From: Nautilus pompilius
Taxonomy: Eukaryota; Mollusca; Cephalopoda; Nautilida; Nautilidae
Direction of reading: 5' to 3'
NCBI GenBank assembly: GCA_018389105.1
Contig: JACATO010002134.1
Span: 1,269,001-1,333,000 of the forward strand
DNA length: 64,000 nt
The notes under the pieces: model-generated
Told to the model about the DNA's origin: nothing
Seen by the model: only the letters and a program-made list of their open reading frames with translations
Database searches by the model: none
Program-made: the position numbers and the translations under genes
Shown here: positions 37,312 through 47,718 of the stretch, one piece after another
Layout of the letters: each line of letters starts with the position of its first letter
Position numbering within the stretch: position 1 is the first letter of the stretch

Positions 37312-37690
37312 ACAGAGAGAGAGAGAGATGACGTCAGTACAGAGAGAGGAGGTCATAACAGGGAGAGAGAGAGAGAGAGATGACGTCAGTACAGAGAGAG
37401 GAGGTCATATAACAGAGAGAGAGAGAGAGAGATGATGTCAGTACAGAGAGAGGAGGTCATATAACAGAGAGAGAGAGAGAGAGAGGATGATGTCAGTACA
37501 GAGAGAGGAGGTCATATAACAGAGAGAGAGAGAGAGATGATGTCAGTACAGAGAGAGGAGGTCATATAACAGAGAGAGAGAGAGAGATGATGTCAGTACA
37601 GAGAGAGGAGGTCATATAACAGAGAGAGAGAGAGATGACATCAGTACAGAGAGAGGAGGTCATATAACAGAGAGAGAGAGAGAAAAAGAG
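37312..37690. repeat. GA-rich minisatellite B carrying TGACGTCA derivatives
   Basis: Seven tandem units of about 48-55 bp, each (AG)n, then GATGAYGTCAGTACAGAGAG, then AGGAGGTCATATAACAG. The octamers lie at 37329 and 37381 (TGACGTCA), 37433, 37488, 37538 and 37588 (TGATGTCA), and 37636 (TGACATCA). It shares the (AG)n, octamer and GTACAGA core with minisatellite A but adds a conserved GGAGGTCATATAACAG segment. TGATGTCA and TGACATCA are the two products of C-to-T change at the central CpG on either strand. Confidence 0.95.
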
Positions 37691-38100
37691 ATTAACTGTT
37701 GTTGTAAGACATTTTTTAAAAAATCTATTTATTCATTAATTTACTCTTTTTTTCCAGATTTAAGTTGCACAGAGCAAGTTGTTGATAATGAAATAAGTGT
37801 AGGGTTTTTGTAGCAATATCTTTAACATTAGCCAAAAGTGGGCATTTACTTGAATAACTCAAACAAAAAAATATCCTTATTTTTTTCCGGAGTTGTACAT
37901 AAATAGCTAGTTTTTTTTCTGATGTATATATAATTATTAAATCAAGTGCCTTAATTGACTTGAGGTATTTTTATTTAAAAAAATTATTTTAACCTATATG
38001 TTAATTTTAACAATATTTTAGGTTATTTTTGGAACAACATGGATACCTTGCGAAGTATAAAAGTAAAAAAAAAAAATATCAAAGGAACAACCAACACCTA
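37691..38100. other. AT-rich spacer
   Basis: No recognised feature apart from A/T homopolymers. Confidence 0.6.
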
Positions 38101-38553
38101 AACATGAATTTTGTGTGTGCAATGGATATTCAAAATTTTTTGGGGGGTGGTGCAATTGTTGGGGTATGTGTGTGAAGTTGCAAGTATGTGTTGGGAGCTG
38201 GGTCGGACCCACGTTCGGCCACCATAGCTGTTTATAAGTGAGGTCTTATTATGACCTGTACTATTCTTTTTTAGTGTTAGTGTACCTCATCCTAGGGAGA
38301 GCCAGAGCAGTGGGCTACCCAACTCCTTCATAATTTAATACGGCAGGAGGGGTGGGATTTCTCCAGGCTGGACCCTCTAGAACAGAGTTTTCTCTCTGTA
38401 TTTCCTTAAAATAATTTTAGGAGAAAGTTGGGGGGGTAAGTTTGGGCCACTGTTTATTTTTAAAACATCCAACAGGAGTAAGAAGGTAGAGAGTTTCTAG
38501 TTTTATTTTATTTATAAACATGAATTTTGTGTGTGCAATGAGCATTCAAAATT
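38101..38553. repeat. 37-bp direct repeat flanking a GC-richer insert
   Basis: AACATGAATTTTGTGTGTGC at 38101 recurs at 38517; the two copies (38101-38137 and 38517-38553) match at 34 of 37 positions, the three differences being adjacent. The 379 bp between them include a GC-richer block (38190-38400) with GGTCGGACCCACGTTCGGCC, unlike the surroundings. The arrangement suggests an insertion with flanking duplication, but 37 bp is long for an ordinary target-site duplication. No ORF or terminal repeat is visible in the insert. Confidence 0.8.
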
Positions 38554-39106
38554 CAGCCAAATATGCTGGACAAAATGTCATGTTGACTTCTTTAATAGTT
38601 AGCACAAAGAGTCAAAACGTTATTTGTGTGATACTTACTAACTTCCCAAAGTTAATATCTGTGCTTGTCCGCCATAGTTGACAGTCTGATGTTGCTTATG
38701 CCATGCTTGTCTTTTTCTCGCTCTTCACCAGCCTGTTATATAGGTTTCTCCAACATCTAAAATTGAAGAGTTCTGGTAGAGATTTCCATACTGGAGTTGG
38801 CAGTGTCAGATCCTCATGGTGCGTCATGATATCCTTAGTAGATGACCATGGCTCAGTGCTCCCTTGCAAGGATATTCTTCCATGTAGGGACAGGTGAACG
38901 TTAAAAAAAAAAAAAGTAGTGATTATCCTTCTATTCTTTTTGGAAGTTATTAAGAATGAGCTAAGATGACTTCTCTAATTTCAATGTTTTTGTTATTTAA
39001 ACCACTTGTCACAAATGAAAAACTCCAGTAGGTGATTTTTTTTGTTTGTTTTCTTCTTTGAGCATCAGTTAAAAAAAAAAAAAACAGAAAAAGAATTAAG
39101 TAATAT
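38554..39106. other. spacer without recognised gene
   Basis: Mixed composition. A 64-codon plus-strand ORF (38703-38897) has balanced composition but no recognisable motif. Confidence 0.5.
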
Positions 39107-39830
39107 ACACTGGTTGGCCACTTTATTTGTACCTATATCTAATAATGAATTGGGTTACTTTTCTCACAAATAATAGCAGTGGCACAACATGGCATAAAGT
39201 GTTTGAAGGCCTCCGGAGGGATATTTCCTCTATCAGTCATTAATATTGTATATGCTGTATGGAGTGAGGTTGGAAAATGAACATGATGGTGAATGGGTCT
39301 TTTAAGTTCATCTCATAGATGCTCATTTAGATAGAGATCCAGAGATTGTGTTGGGCATGGGAAATGCCTAAAATCTTTATCACGAACACAAAATTTTGAC
39401 AAGCATCGTTGTTTTGGAAGTAGCTATATCCATCAGGTACACATGAAGCATCACTGGATAGACATAATCAAAAACAATATTGAGGTAAACTTCAGCATTT
39501 ATTCTGCTTGCTTTCTAAAGGGACTGAGTCCAGGGTATGCCAACAAGACGTGCTCAAAATCATGTCTGTCTACCACTAGAGTCCTGGACAGTTAGGCCTA
39601 AACAAGGTGGGGGGGGGTGTTAGACATTTTCCATATCTGGTTCTCTAATCTGTACAAGATTAAGTGTGACTTGTCAGACTACAATCACTTTTTCCAGTCG
39701 TCCTCAGTCCAATGTCTGTTCTTACGCCACACAATTTGTATTTTCATTTTGGTAACTATGATTAATGGTTTATGTGATGGTTTGCTATTACCATGGTCCA
39801 TTCATTGCATAATGTTTAGATTGACATTTT
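39107..39830 (-). mobile_element. Tc1-like transposon remnant
   Basis: The downstream end begins CACTGGTTGGCCACTTTATT at 39107 after TA, resembling the ends of widespread Tc1-like elements that start with a TGGCCACTTTATT motif. The transposase lies inside on the minus strand. I could not find the opposite terminal repeat, so the 5' part is lost or unrecognisable. Sequence up to about 40030 may belong to it. Confidence 0.65.
39148..39800 (-). pseudogene. Tc1-like transposase pseudogene (DDE)
   Basis: Minus-strand landmarks in order from about 39720 down: RKNRHWTEDDWKK, then stop, L, stop, SDKSHLILY (first catalytic motif, family WSDESRF, aspartate near 39673-39675 retained); INAEVYLNIVFDYVYPVM; YFQNNDACQ near 39400-39420 (family YFQQDNAPC, second catalytic aspartate changed to asparagine); CPTQSLDLYLNEHL, stop, DELKR near 39310-39350 (family SPDLNPIEHLWDEL, catalytic glutamate kept, tryptophan changed to TGA); and NIPPEAFKHFMPCCA to a C-terminal TAG near 39148. 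Several stops and frameshifts disable it. Its motifs differ from the relics at 14.3 and 33.8 kb. Confidence 0.78.
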
Positions 39831-42800
39831 AATTTCCATATATTATGTAGAATGATTATAAATCAAGCAGAGAATCAAAAACGATAGTTTCTCTCTTGAC
39901 AGCACCTCCCCAGTGACTGACTGACTTTGTGTTCCATCCAAAGATTCACCCAATTTTTTTGCATTACTTGAAAAAGAGACGGGTTTTTTAATTCTGTCTG
40001 AAATGATATGGGCTTCACTCTCAGATTTTCAATGATTTGAAGGAAAAAAAAGGTCACTTATTTTCTAAATAATTGCACTCTCTAGATGAAAATTATTATT
40101 TTATTATTTTTTAAGTCCCATCTTAATTGAAAGGAAATGCATACTGGTATTTTCTTTATTTAAAATGAAAACTACCAATTATTCAATGAAAGCATGTACA
40201 TTAGGTTACAGGAGTCGAGTACATATTGCTATAAGATAACCTTTTATTGGTCAGTGTTGGCAGACATCATTGTAAGACGTGTGCCTTAGTAATATATATA
40301 TATTTTTTTTTCTTTATTAAATATCTCTTGGTTGTTAATAACCAAAGAAAAGAAAAATTAACTAAAATGTAATTTAATTAAGTTTCTAACCTGATTTTTT
40401 TATACTTTGCCTTCGAATCAGGTCAAGTTCTGGTCCCTATGTACTGTTGTATCTGTAGTGCTTTGCCATACAGTAGCAAGTTACACTAACACTCTGTAGT
40501 ATTACAAGTATATACAAAATGTCTGTTGACCAATTTCTTTTGACTTTCTGATTACCCTTGTATATAGTAGAATAATTCTGTCCTAAAGTTTGTGGTAATC
40601 GTTTTCTGTTTGTTTTTTTAGTGTTCAACTTCAGGTGTAAACAAAGGGAAACTCACGCACAAGTATTTGTTTTCAAGAGTGAAAAAAATGATGATTTAAG
40701 ATATTACTGATATTAGTATTACAGCTATTGCTACTTGTGCTTTGCGTTTTCCAACTTTCTGTGTACCACTATTTTAGTTTGTTTTTCAATACTTTTGGAA
40801 ACAGTGGTATTGACACAGTGGGGCTGCATCTTCTGATCCATCTCTGCAATTGTTGATATTAGGTTGATAGGTTGCTTTCTGGTTTCAGGGTTTTTTAATT
40901 TGATTTTTGCCACCGATCTCTTATGTTATCTTCTGCCTTGTCACTTTGGCTAGTGCTAACTCTCACTCAGACTATACCTGATTTTCACCATACTTATTGG
41001 TTACTCTCTGTCTTTTTTATGGGGGTGCCTCCCAATAGGATTGTTTATCTTCATGAATGATGTCTGACTTGTTTCAGTCAGTTTCTGACACGTTGTGGTG
41101 CTCTATTGAAGGTTTTCCTCAGTCTTGGAAGAGTTTCTCTTTGATAATTCTTGTCTTCTGTATCGTCTCTATCGCAGCTTTTTTTTAGCTATTGGGCCTG
41201 CAGTTCAGAAGCCTTTTTATTGCTTATTAAGAGTCTTTTACCACAAATTACCTAATTTGTTTTCTCTATTTACCATATTTGATAGAAGGAAAGAGTTTCA
41301 TGCAATGCTTCCATATTTTCCTTTAACTGTTATTTTAAAATTTAGTTAGTGGAAATAGAACTTGAAATTTTTTCTAAGAACATTTCACTAAAATGCATGG
41401 ATTTAAGGAGCTACAGTACATATCTTGTAATATCTTGTTTATCACATCTTCACAGCAGCCGATTAACTTGTATTAAATGAGAAAAATAAGCAAATTTTAG
41501 GAAAATGGATATACAATTTAAGTTCTAGTAAATGAGCTAAGTAATGTCAGAAAACAATAAAAAGTATAATGTACCATTTTTCCTAAGTTAATTTGCTAAA
41601 AACATGTCTGTTCTTATTTTTTTGGCCGCTACATTTTGAGAATTTAAAAAAAAAAAAAAAACCAAACAAAAACAATAGTAGTTGATATTCTACAGAATAT
41701 TCACTTACAGAAACAGAACTTTTTCCATGTTCATTTTCAGAAAATGGTGATCAGTTCTTTATTGTTAATTAGAAAAATGAAGATCTTCATTTTTGTTTTG
41801 TAACTACAAAAATATATGAGGTTAATTTCATCTTGTTTAGCAATTATTGCTAAAATTCAAAAATGTTTATTTTGTATTTTAATATTAACCTTGTTCTGAT
41901 TATGCAAAAACCTATTCCTTATAAACATTATATTATATAGATCCCTGCAGTTTCCTAAAGCAGTGTAATATCTAGAAGTTAAAGATTTACATTGTGGATT
42001 TTCTTTATTTTTCTCATGTAGGAGTGCTTCTGTTGTTTTATATTTCTTATTTACTTATTTTAAAATAAATTTTTTTAGACAGCTATACAGAAAGTTGCCT
42101 CCAGGTCACTTGAAGGTGTCACTTATGCTCAGTTTGGCAGCATGGTTGATTAATTTTAAATCTGGCTACTGGATCTGGAAGTGACACCTTCAGACTCAAG
42201 AAGATCAATAAATGGATTACTGTTGTGCCTTTCCCATGTGGATTATTGCTAATATTTCAAATCCATATCTACTTTCAATTGGAGAACTCAAGATATCAAG
42301 ATATGACAGTTCTTTGGTTAAAACATTGTTTCACATTTGAACATGTTTTTGGTTTTTTATTGCTGGTTTGAATAACTATTTTTAAATGTGTAACCAGTAT
42401 ATATATATAGGCAGGACAAATAAATAAATTGAAAAATCATTTACAAGTGCTCTCCAACTTTGCTTATCATAGAGTCAACAGGCTCACTCTTCTGATTTAA
42501 ATTATGCTATGGGTCCTTATTTGCTAATCATAGCATGTGACAGAAATGATTGAACCATGGATTATTTAGAAATTTCTGGTTGAGGAGCTTACTGTGTATG
42601 ACTAATCATACAAAATTATAGCATCATATAATTGATTGTTACTGTTGAAGGTAACAACTATTTATCATAGTGTCCCACCATAGACTATCTTATTTTTCTT
42701 TGTGCACCTTATTTATCCATTAGCATTAGTTTTCTGTAGCCATTAATGCTAAACTGCCATGGAAAATATATGGTTTATTGGGAAGGAAATCAGTTTATTC

Positions 42801-45296
42801 ACTGTTACCTATCCTATGGAGCTTGATAGAGTATAAATTCTTGATTGACAAATAGTGTTGTTTGTTATTTTCTAAAGCTGTTTGAAAATGTTATTATCAT
42901 GAAGGACATTTTGATGTTTCAACTTCAAAATCAATTGTATGTAGGTCCACAAGTTATGTAGGCTGATATTCATAAAATATTCTTCCACATGACTAGTGTA
43001 AAAGGGTGGAACATGTTTAATTGGCTGCCAGTCAGAGAATTAGCAATTAAGAGGACTGAATGAAAGTGTTGAAAATGTTACATTATTTTTTTTTAGCATA
43101 TGCAGAGCTTGATTTCATTGTGTGCGCATGCCATTCAAATGGAATCCAACTGGTGAAAACTGCAATAGAAGGAAAGATGGCAGGGATATGGAAGTATTCT
43201 GTACAACACAGTTTCAAGTGGATAAAGTAGACTGGTTCATTCTTATTTTTAGGTGGGGATTTAAAAATTGTTTTAATATCTAATCACAAAATTTTATAAA
43301 AATACAATTTTAAATAAGATAAAATATTCAAATTTTGATGACTTCATTCAGTATATGAATAACATTGGATTTAACTTTAAAAAATTGTAGTTACTTGACG
43401 CACACAAACTGCCAAACCATTTAATTGAAACCATTTTTTAAAGCTAGAACCTAGTTATGGTCCTTCGAATATCTATAGTATTTGTATTTGTTAACCTTTT
43501 AGATTATTTACTATAGTACGTGATTCTATTAGTAAAAATGGGTTGGGTAATACATATTTTTTTTAATAAGCAAACCAAAAAAAATAATTTTAATCTCTCT
43601 CATCTTTTAATGCAGATTTTCACTTTCACATCACAAATGCATATCAAGTTAGACAATTACGTGATTGTTTCTGTTTTTCTCTTTTGAAGGGGGGGCTTCC
43701 TTTCCAAATATATAGTTATTGGCATTAATAAATAAGTAATATCATTGAGTTTGTATAAAACATATTTTTATATCATACATTTTCTTAAAAGAAGACAAAT
43801 CTAGTAAAAATGAAAAGAAACTTAGTGTTATTTATCAGGGTTCTAATACACTTTTCATTGAAACTGAACAAACAAATGTAATAAATGCATTATACTTTAA
43901 TTTTTTTTAAAACATAAGTAAAAGGAACTTTGGTTAAAGATCAGAAAATATTCCAAATGCCGATCATTCAGCCTGGATGGACAACATATTTGTGATGAGT
44001 CGTCTTCCATATATCACGGAATTTCCAGCTGCATTCTGTGTGTTAGAGTGCCTTCCCTTTGTTTTATTGGAAAGAGGGTGGTGCATTGTCAGAGTGTATA
44101 TTATGTGACATTTGTTTTCAGGGAATTAGACAATACTAATGGAAAAGCGGAGAGAATTCTGCAAGGCTTAAAAAGTGGCAGTGACATGTAGAGTTGAACT
44201 TTATTTTATCTAACTTGCAGAGGAAACAATGCATGTTAGATCTAATTAGTTCATGACAAGTTGGTGAGATTACTGATCTGTAACAAAATTAAAGGGCATT
44301 TTTTAAACTTTACCCCCTCCTATATTTAAAAAAAAAAGAAAGGGCCAACATCCTGGCTTTGCTCATTCATGTTTTCAGGTGTAAATGTTTTCTAAAACTT
44401 ATTTTATTTATTTTAAAGAGTTAATATGCGAACTTTAGCACACCTGATGGAGTGTTTCAGTAATGTTTTTTTTTTTTACTCTAAAATATACCTTGGTCTG
44501 TTGTCGTCTGAATTATAATTAGGAAAATCTCCAGTAATTTTAATCTGATTACGATTTCTGACATCTCTCTGCTTCCATCCTATAACTGAGATTCTTATTT
44601 CTTTTGGAGAGAAGGAATGAACAAAGAAAAGTAACTCCCCAGACCACATCCAAAGAAGCTTAATCTCATGGTCTTGTGAATGTTAAAACTCTGACTTAGC
44701 AAAAATGTCAACAGTATATCAAACAACAACAACAACAACCAAAAAAAAAGTATCATAGTATTATAGTTAATTTTCTGGAAGGTAGACAAAAAAAAAGATT
44801 AAAAAAATAATAAAAATAATAATTAATAATTACTTTTGAAGTTATTGCCTGAGGCATTGTTTAATTGATTAATCACCTGGTTGGTCATTAAAATTGATTA
44901 GAAAATACAACTAACACAAAATGTTGGTGAGAAGCAACCAACAAATTATTTCAGATAGAGAACAAATAATTTTGAAGGCATTTTGAAATACGTTTAAAAA
45001 ATATAAAAAGCCAAAAATACACAAGCTTTTTTTGCTTGTTTTTTTAAACCTAATGCTTTTTTTTCATTAAGCAAATTAATTTTACTGTTTAATATTCTCA
45101 GTATTTCTAAACAGAAGTGAAACAGTTAGACTTTTGTTGATGTATCCAGCCGTTTTGATATTTAATGTTTTATACCCAATCAAAACTAAAAGAGGCTGCT
45201 TCTGCTTGACTATAACATCCACCACTCACATACTAATATAATCAAGATAATAGTACATATACAAAGACATGAAATACATTGCAAAACATATACATA
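39831..45296. other. AT-rich noncoding DNA
   Basis: No gene recognised over about 5.4 kb. Small features: long A-run at 41647-41660, and (CAA)n at 44720-44739. 44600-45000 is A-rich on the plus strand. Confidence 0.5.
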
Positions 45297-47718
45297 CAGT
45301 AAGCCCTTGTTTAACATTGTCTTCATTAACATACTTTCAATTTAATGCCACCATCAAAGTAGGGAATGTATTTCCATCTAAGTTGCATTGTTTGATTCTT
45401 GGTACATTGTGAAAGTTCTGAATGTCACGCAAGAACTACTTTGGGTGGTGTAATGACACATGGTACAAATATTACTATGCTTGCTTTGTGTCTTTCATGA
45501 TGTATTGTCTCTAGGTCAAATACTAATGCCATATTATTTTGGTAACAACTTTGTTGCATTAATCTATATTTTGAGAATTTTTGCCTGTTAAACATTTGCA
45601 AAATCCTGCAATCACCAGTGGAAAACTAGCAGCAAGTTAAAAAAAAACCCATCACTTTGGAGGTGAAATTGGACATGTTAAGGCACTTTGAAGTGGATGA
45701 GTATGTAGTGGACATTGGCAAGGTTCTTGTTTTACCACCTACAACAGTGAAAACAATCTAAGCTAATGCTGCTAAAATAAAAGAATATGCACAAAGTGTA
45801 ACCACATCAAGTGCTACAAGAATTTTGAAGTCAAGAGATAAGTTGATGGATAATGTGGAAAGGTTGTTAAGTGTTTGGATCAAACATCAAAGGCAGCACA
45901 ACATGTCCCTGACCTTGATGATAAAACAGGAAAAATCCAGGTCACTATTTCATTACTTAAAATAAGAATAAGTTAAGGATTCAAGCTCAGATACAGATCT
46001 TTAGTGAGCCATGGTTAGTTTGAAAGGTCCAAACATCATGCCATCCTATATAATATCAAAGTGCCTGATGAGGCTGCTAGTGTGGACTTGCTGGCAGGAA
46101 ATAATTATCCAGATGAATTGAAGAGGATACTTGAAGATGGATACTCTCTTCAGCAAATTTTAAGTGTAGATGAGACAAGCATACTTTGGAAACACATGCC
46201 ATCCCACATGTACATCTCCGAGGAAGAAAGGACTGTGTCAGGATTTAAAGCTGCAAGAGATTGTCTTGTCTGACTCTTTTGCCTGGTGATAACACTTCAA
46301 AAGATGTGAAGCTAAAGCTTTTATTAGTTTACTAATCTGAGAATCCCTGGGCTTCGAAGAGATACTCAAAGAATAATCTCCCTCTGATATGTAAATTGAA
46401 CAAAAAAGCATGGTTGACATTAACGGTATTCCTTGATTGGTTTACATAATATTTTTGCCCCTTCATCAACGAATACTAAACCAAGAACAACATGGACCAT
46501 AAGGCACTACTAATTATGGACAATGCACATAGGCATCTTGTAAACTTTAATGATCTCTCTTGAAAATGTTTGTTATCTTCATGTCATCAAACATGATGTC
46601 ACTGCTACAGTCATTGGATTAGGGTGCTTCTGGTATGTTTAAGGCATAATGTTTATGTTGCCTCATGAGACAACTTATCAGTTAAACTGACAGGGAAGAT
46701 AAGCCAACCATCAGGGAGTTTTGGAATCCTGTAGTATCGGGAAGACCATTGGCAATGTTGGGGATCATGGCATAAAGTAACTTTTGCAACAGTGAATATT
46801 GTCTGGAAAAAGTTATGGCCTGAGTATTTCAGCAAATATAAAGGCTTTGAGAAATCTTTACTGGACATCTAACATAAAATTTTGGGACTTACCAACAAAG
46901 CTGGATTTCTAGCTATCGATGAGGCTGACACAATGGACTTGCTCGACTCCCATAGTGAAACACTTTAAAATGACAACCTCCTTCAACTTGTGCAACAGCC
47001 AGCAAAGTTAGAAGAGTCTGTTACTGTTGAAATACTACATCCTAAACAAATGACAACAAAACAACTTTCAGAGGCTTTCAGTTTTCTGGATACAGGATTG
47101 GCTATTTTGATGGAAGATGACCCACCCAACATGTAATGCATCTTTGCAATTTGTGAGAGTGTTTAAAGCAGTATTCTCTGCTAAAAAGGACCTCTCAAAA
47201 AATAGAGGGCCCTGATGTGTCCATTCCTCCATCGAACCAGTAGATAAGTGCATTTCACAAAATAGGCCAGACAGCAGTCAAGAAACAACGCTGCATCAGA
47301 ACCCAGAAAGAACTCCAAGTACAAGCCAGAATGAAACTTTCAGGAGGATTCAGCATTGTCTCAAGATGGCACCACTTTCACCCTCAGATGAAAAGACAGA
47401 CAATTCAGCCTCTTTGTCTAAGTAACTCTTTCACTTCCCACACATCTATACAGGTCTCGATAAGCAACCCCCTTTGCCACCTCTGGTGAGTGTTAACTTA
47501 AATTTATACAGAATGCATTTATTTACTGATATATTTAATCTTGTTACAGTATCCTTTTTGGTACTTATTTGATTTATGTTTTGCAACTAATGACCTAAAA
47601 ATATCTTTTAGAAATGTATCCTCCATTTATAACATGAAGCCTGTGGGAAAATAGGTTTTGTTTTAAGTTGTTTTGTTAGGAACACATCATATCCCCTACG
47701 TTAATCAAGGGCATACTA
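45297..47718 (+). mobile_element. Tigger/pogo DNA transposon, full length, inactive
   Basis: The element is about 2.42 kb, the usual Tigger length. The left end begins CAGTAAGCCCTTGTTTAAC at 45297; the complement of the right end, from 47718, reads TAGTATGCCCTTGATTAAC. TA precedes the left end, while the matching base pair on the right is altered. The inside encodes a pogo-type transposase on the plus strand, broken by many stops and frameshifts. All main domains are in canonical order, so this is a point-mutated full copy, not a deletion derivative. Confidence 0.92.
45625..47135 (+). pseudogene. Tigger/pogo transposase pseudogene (CENP-B/JRK-like)
   Basis: Domains in order: a CENP-B-type N-terminal HTH near 45635-45760 (PITLEVKLDMLRHFEVDEY, then DIGKVLVLPPTTVKTI and a stop); the second DNA-binding domain near 45840-45965 (LLSVWIKHQRQHNMSL, KSRSLFHYLK); FERSKHHAILYNIKV near 46018-46065; then the DDE_1 catalytic domain. 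D1 is SVDETSILWKHMPSHMYISE (aspartate at 46169-46171), D2 is LIMDNAHRH (46519-46521), and D3 is SLD, stop, GASGMFKA (46617-46619). The three aspartates lie in three different frames, with D2-D3 spacing near the DD32D of Tigger. A C-terminal WKKLWPEYFSKYKGFEK and LLDSHSETL follow. At least ten stops are present. Confidence 0.88.

Noticed and set aside
37312-37690. CRISPR-like array of regular repeats
   Set aside because: Spacers are GA simple repeats, units are near-identical throughout, and the context is eukaryotic; it is a minisatellite.
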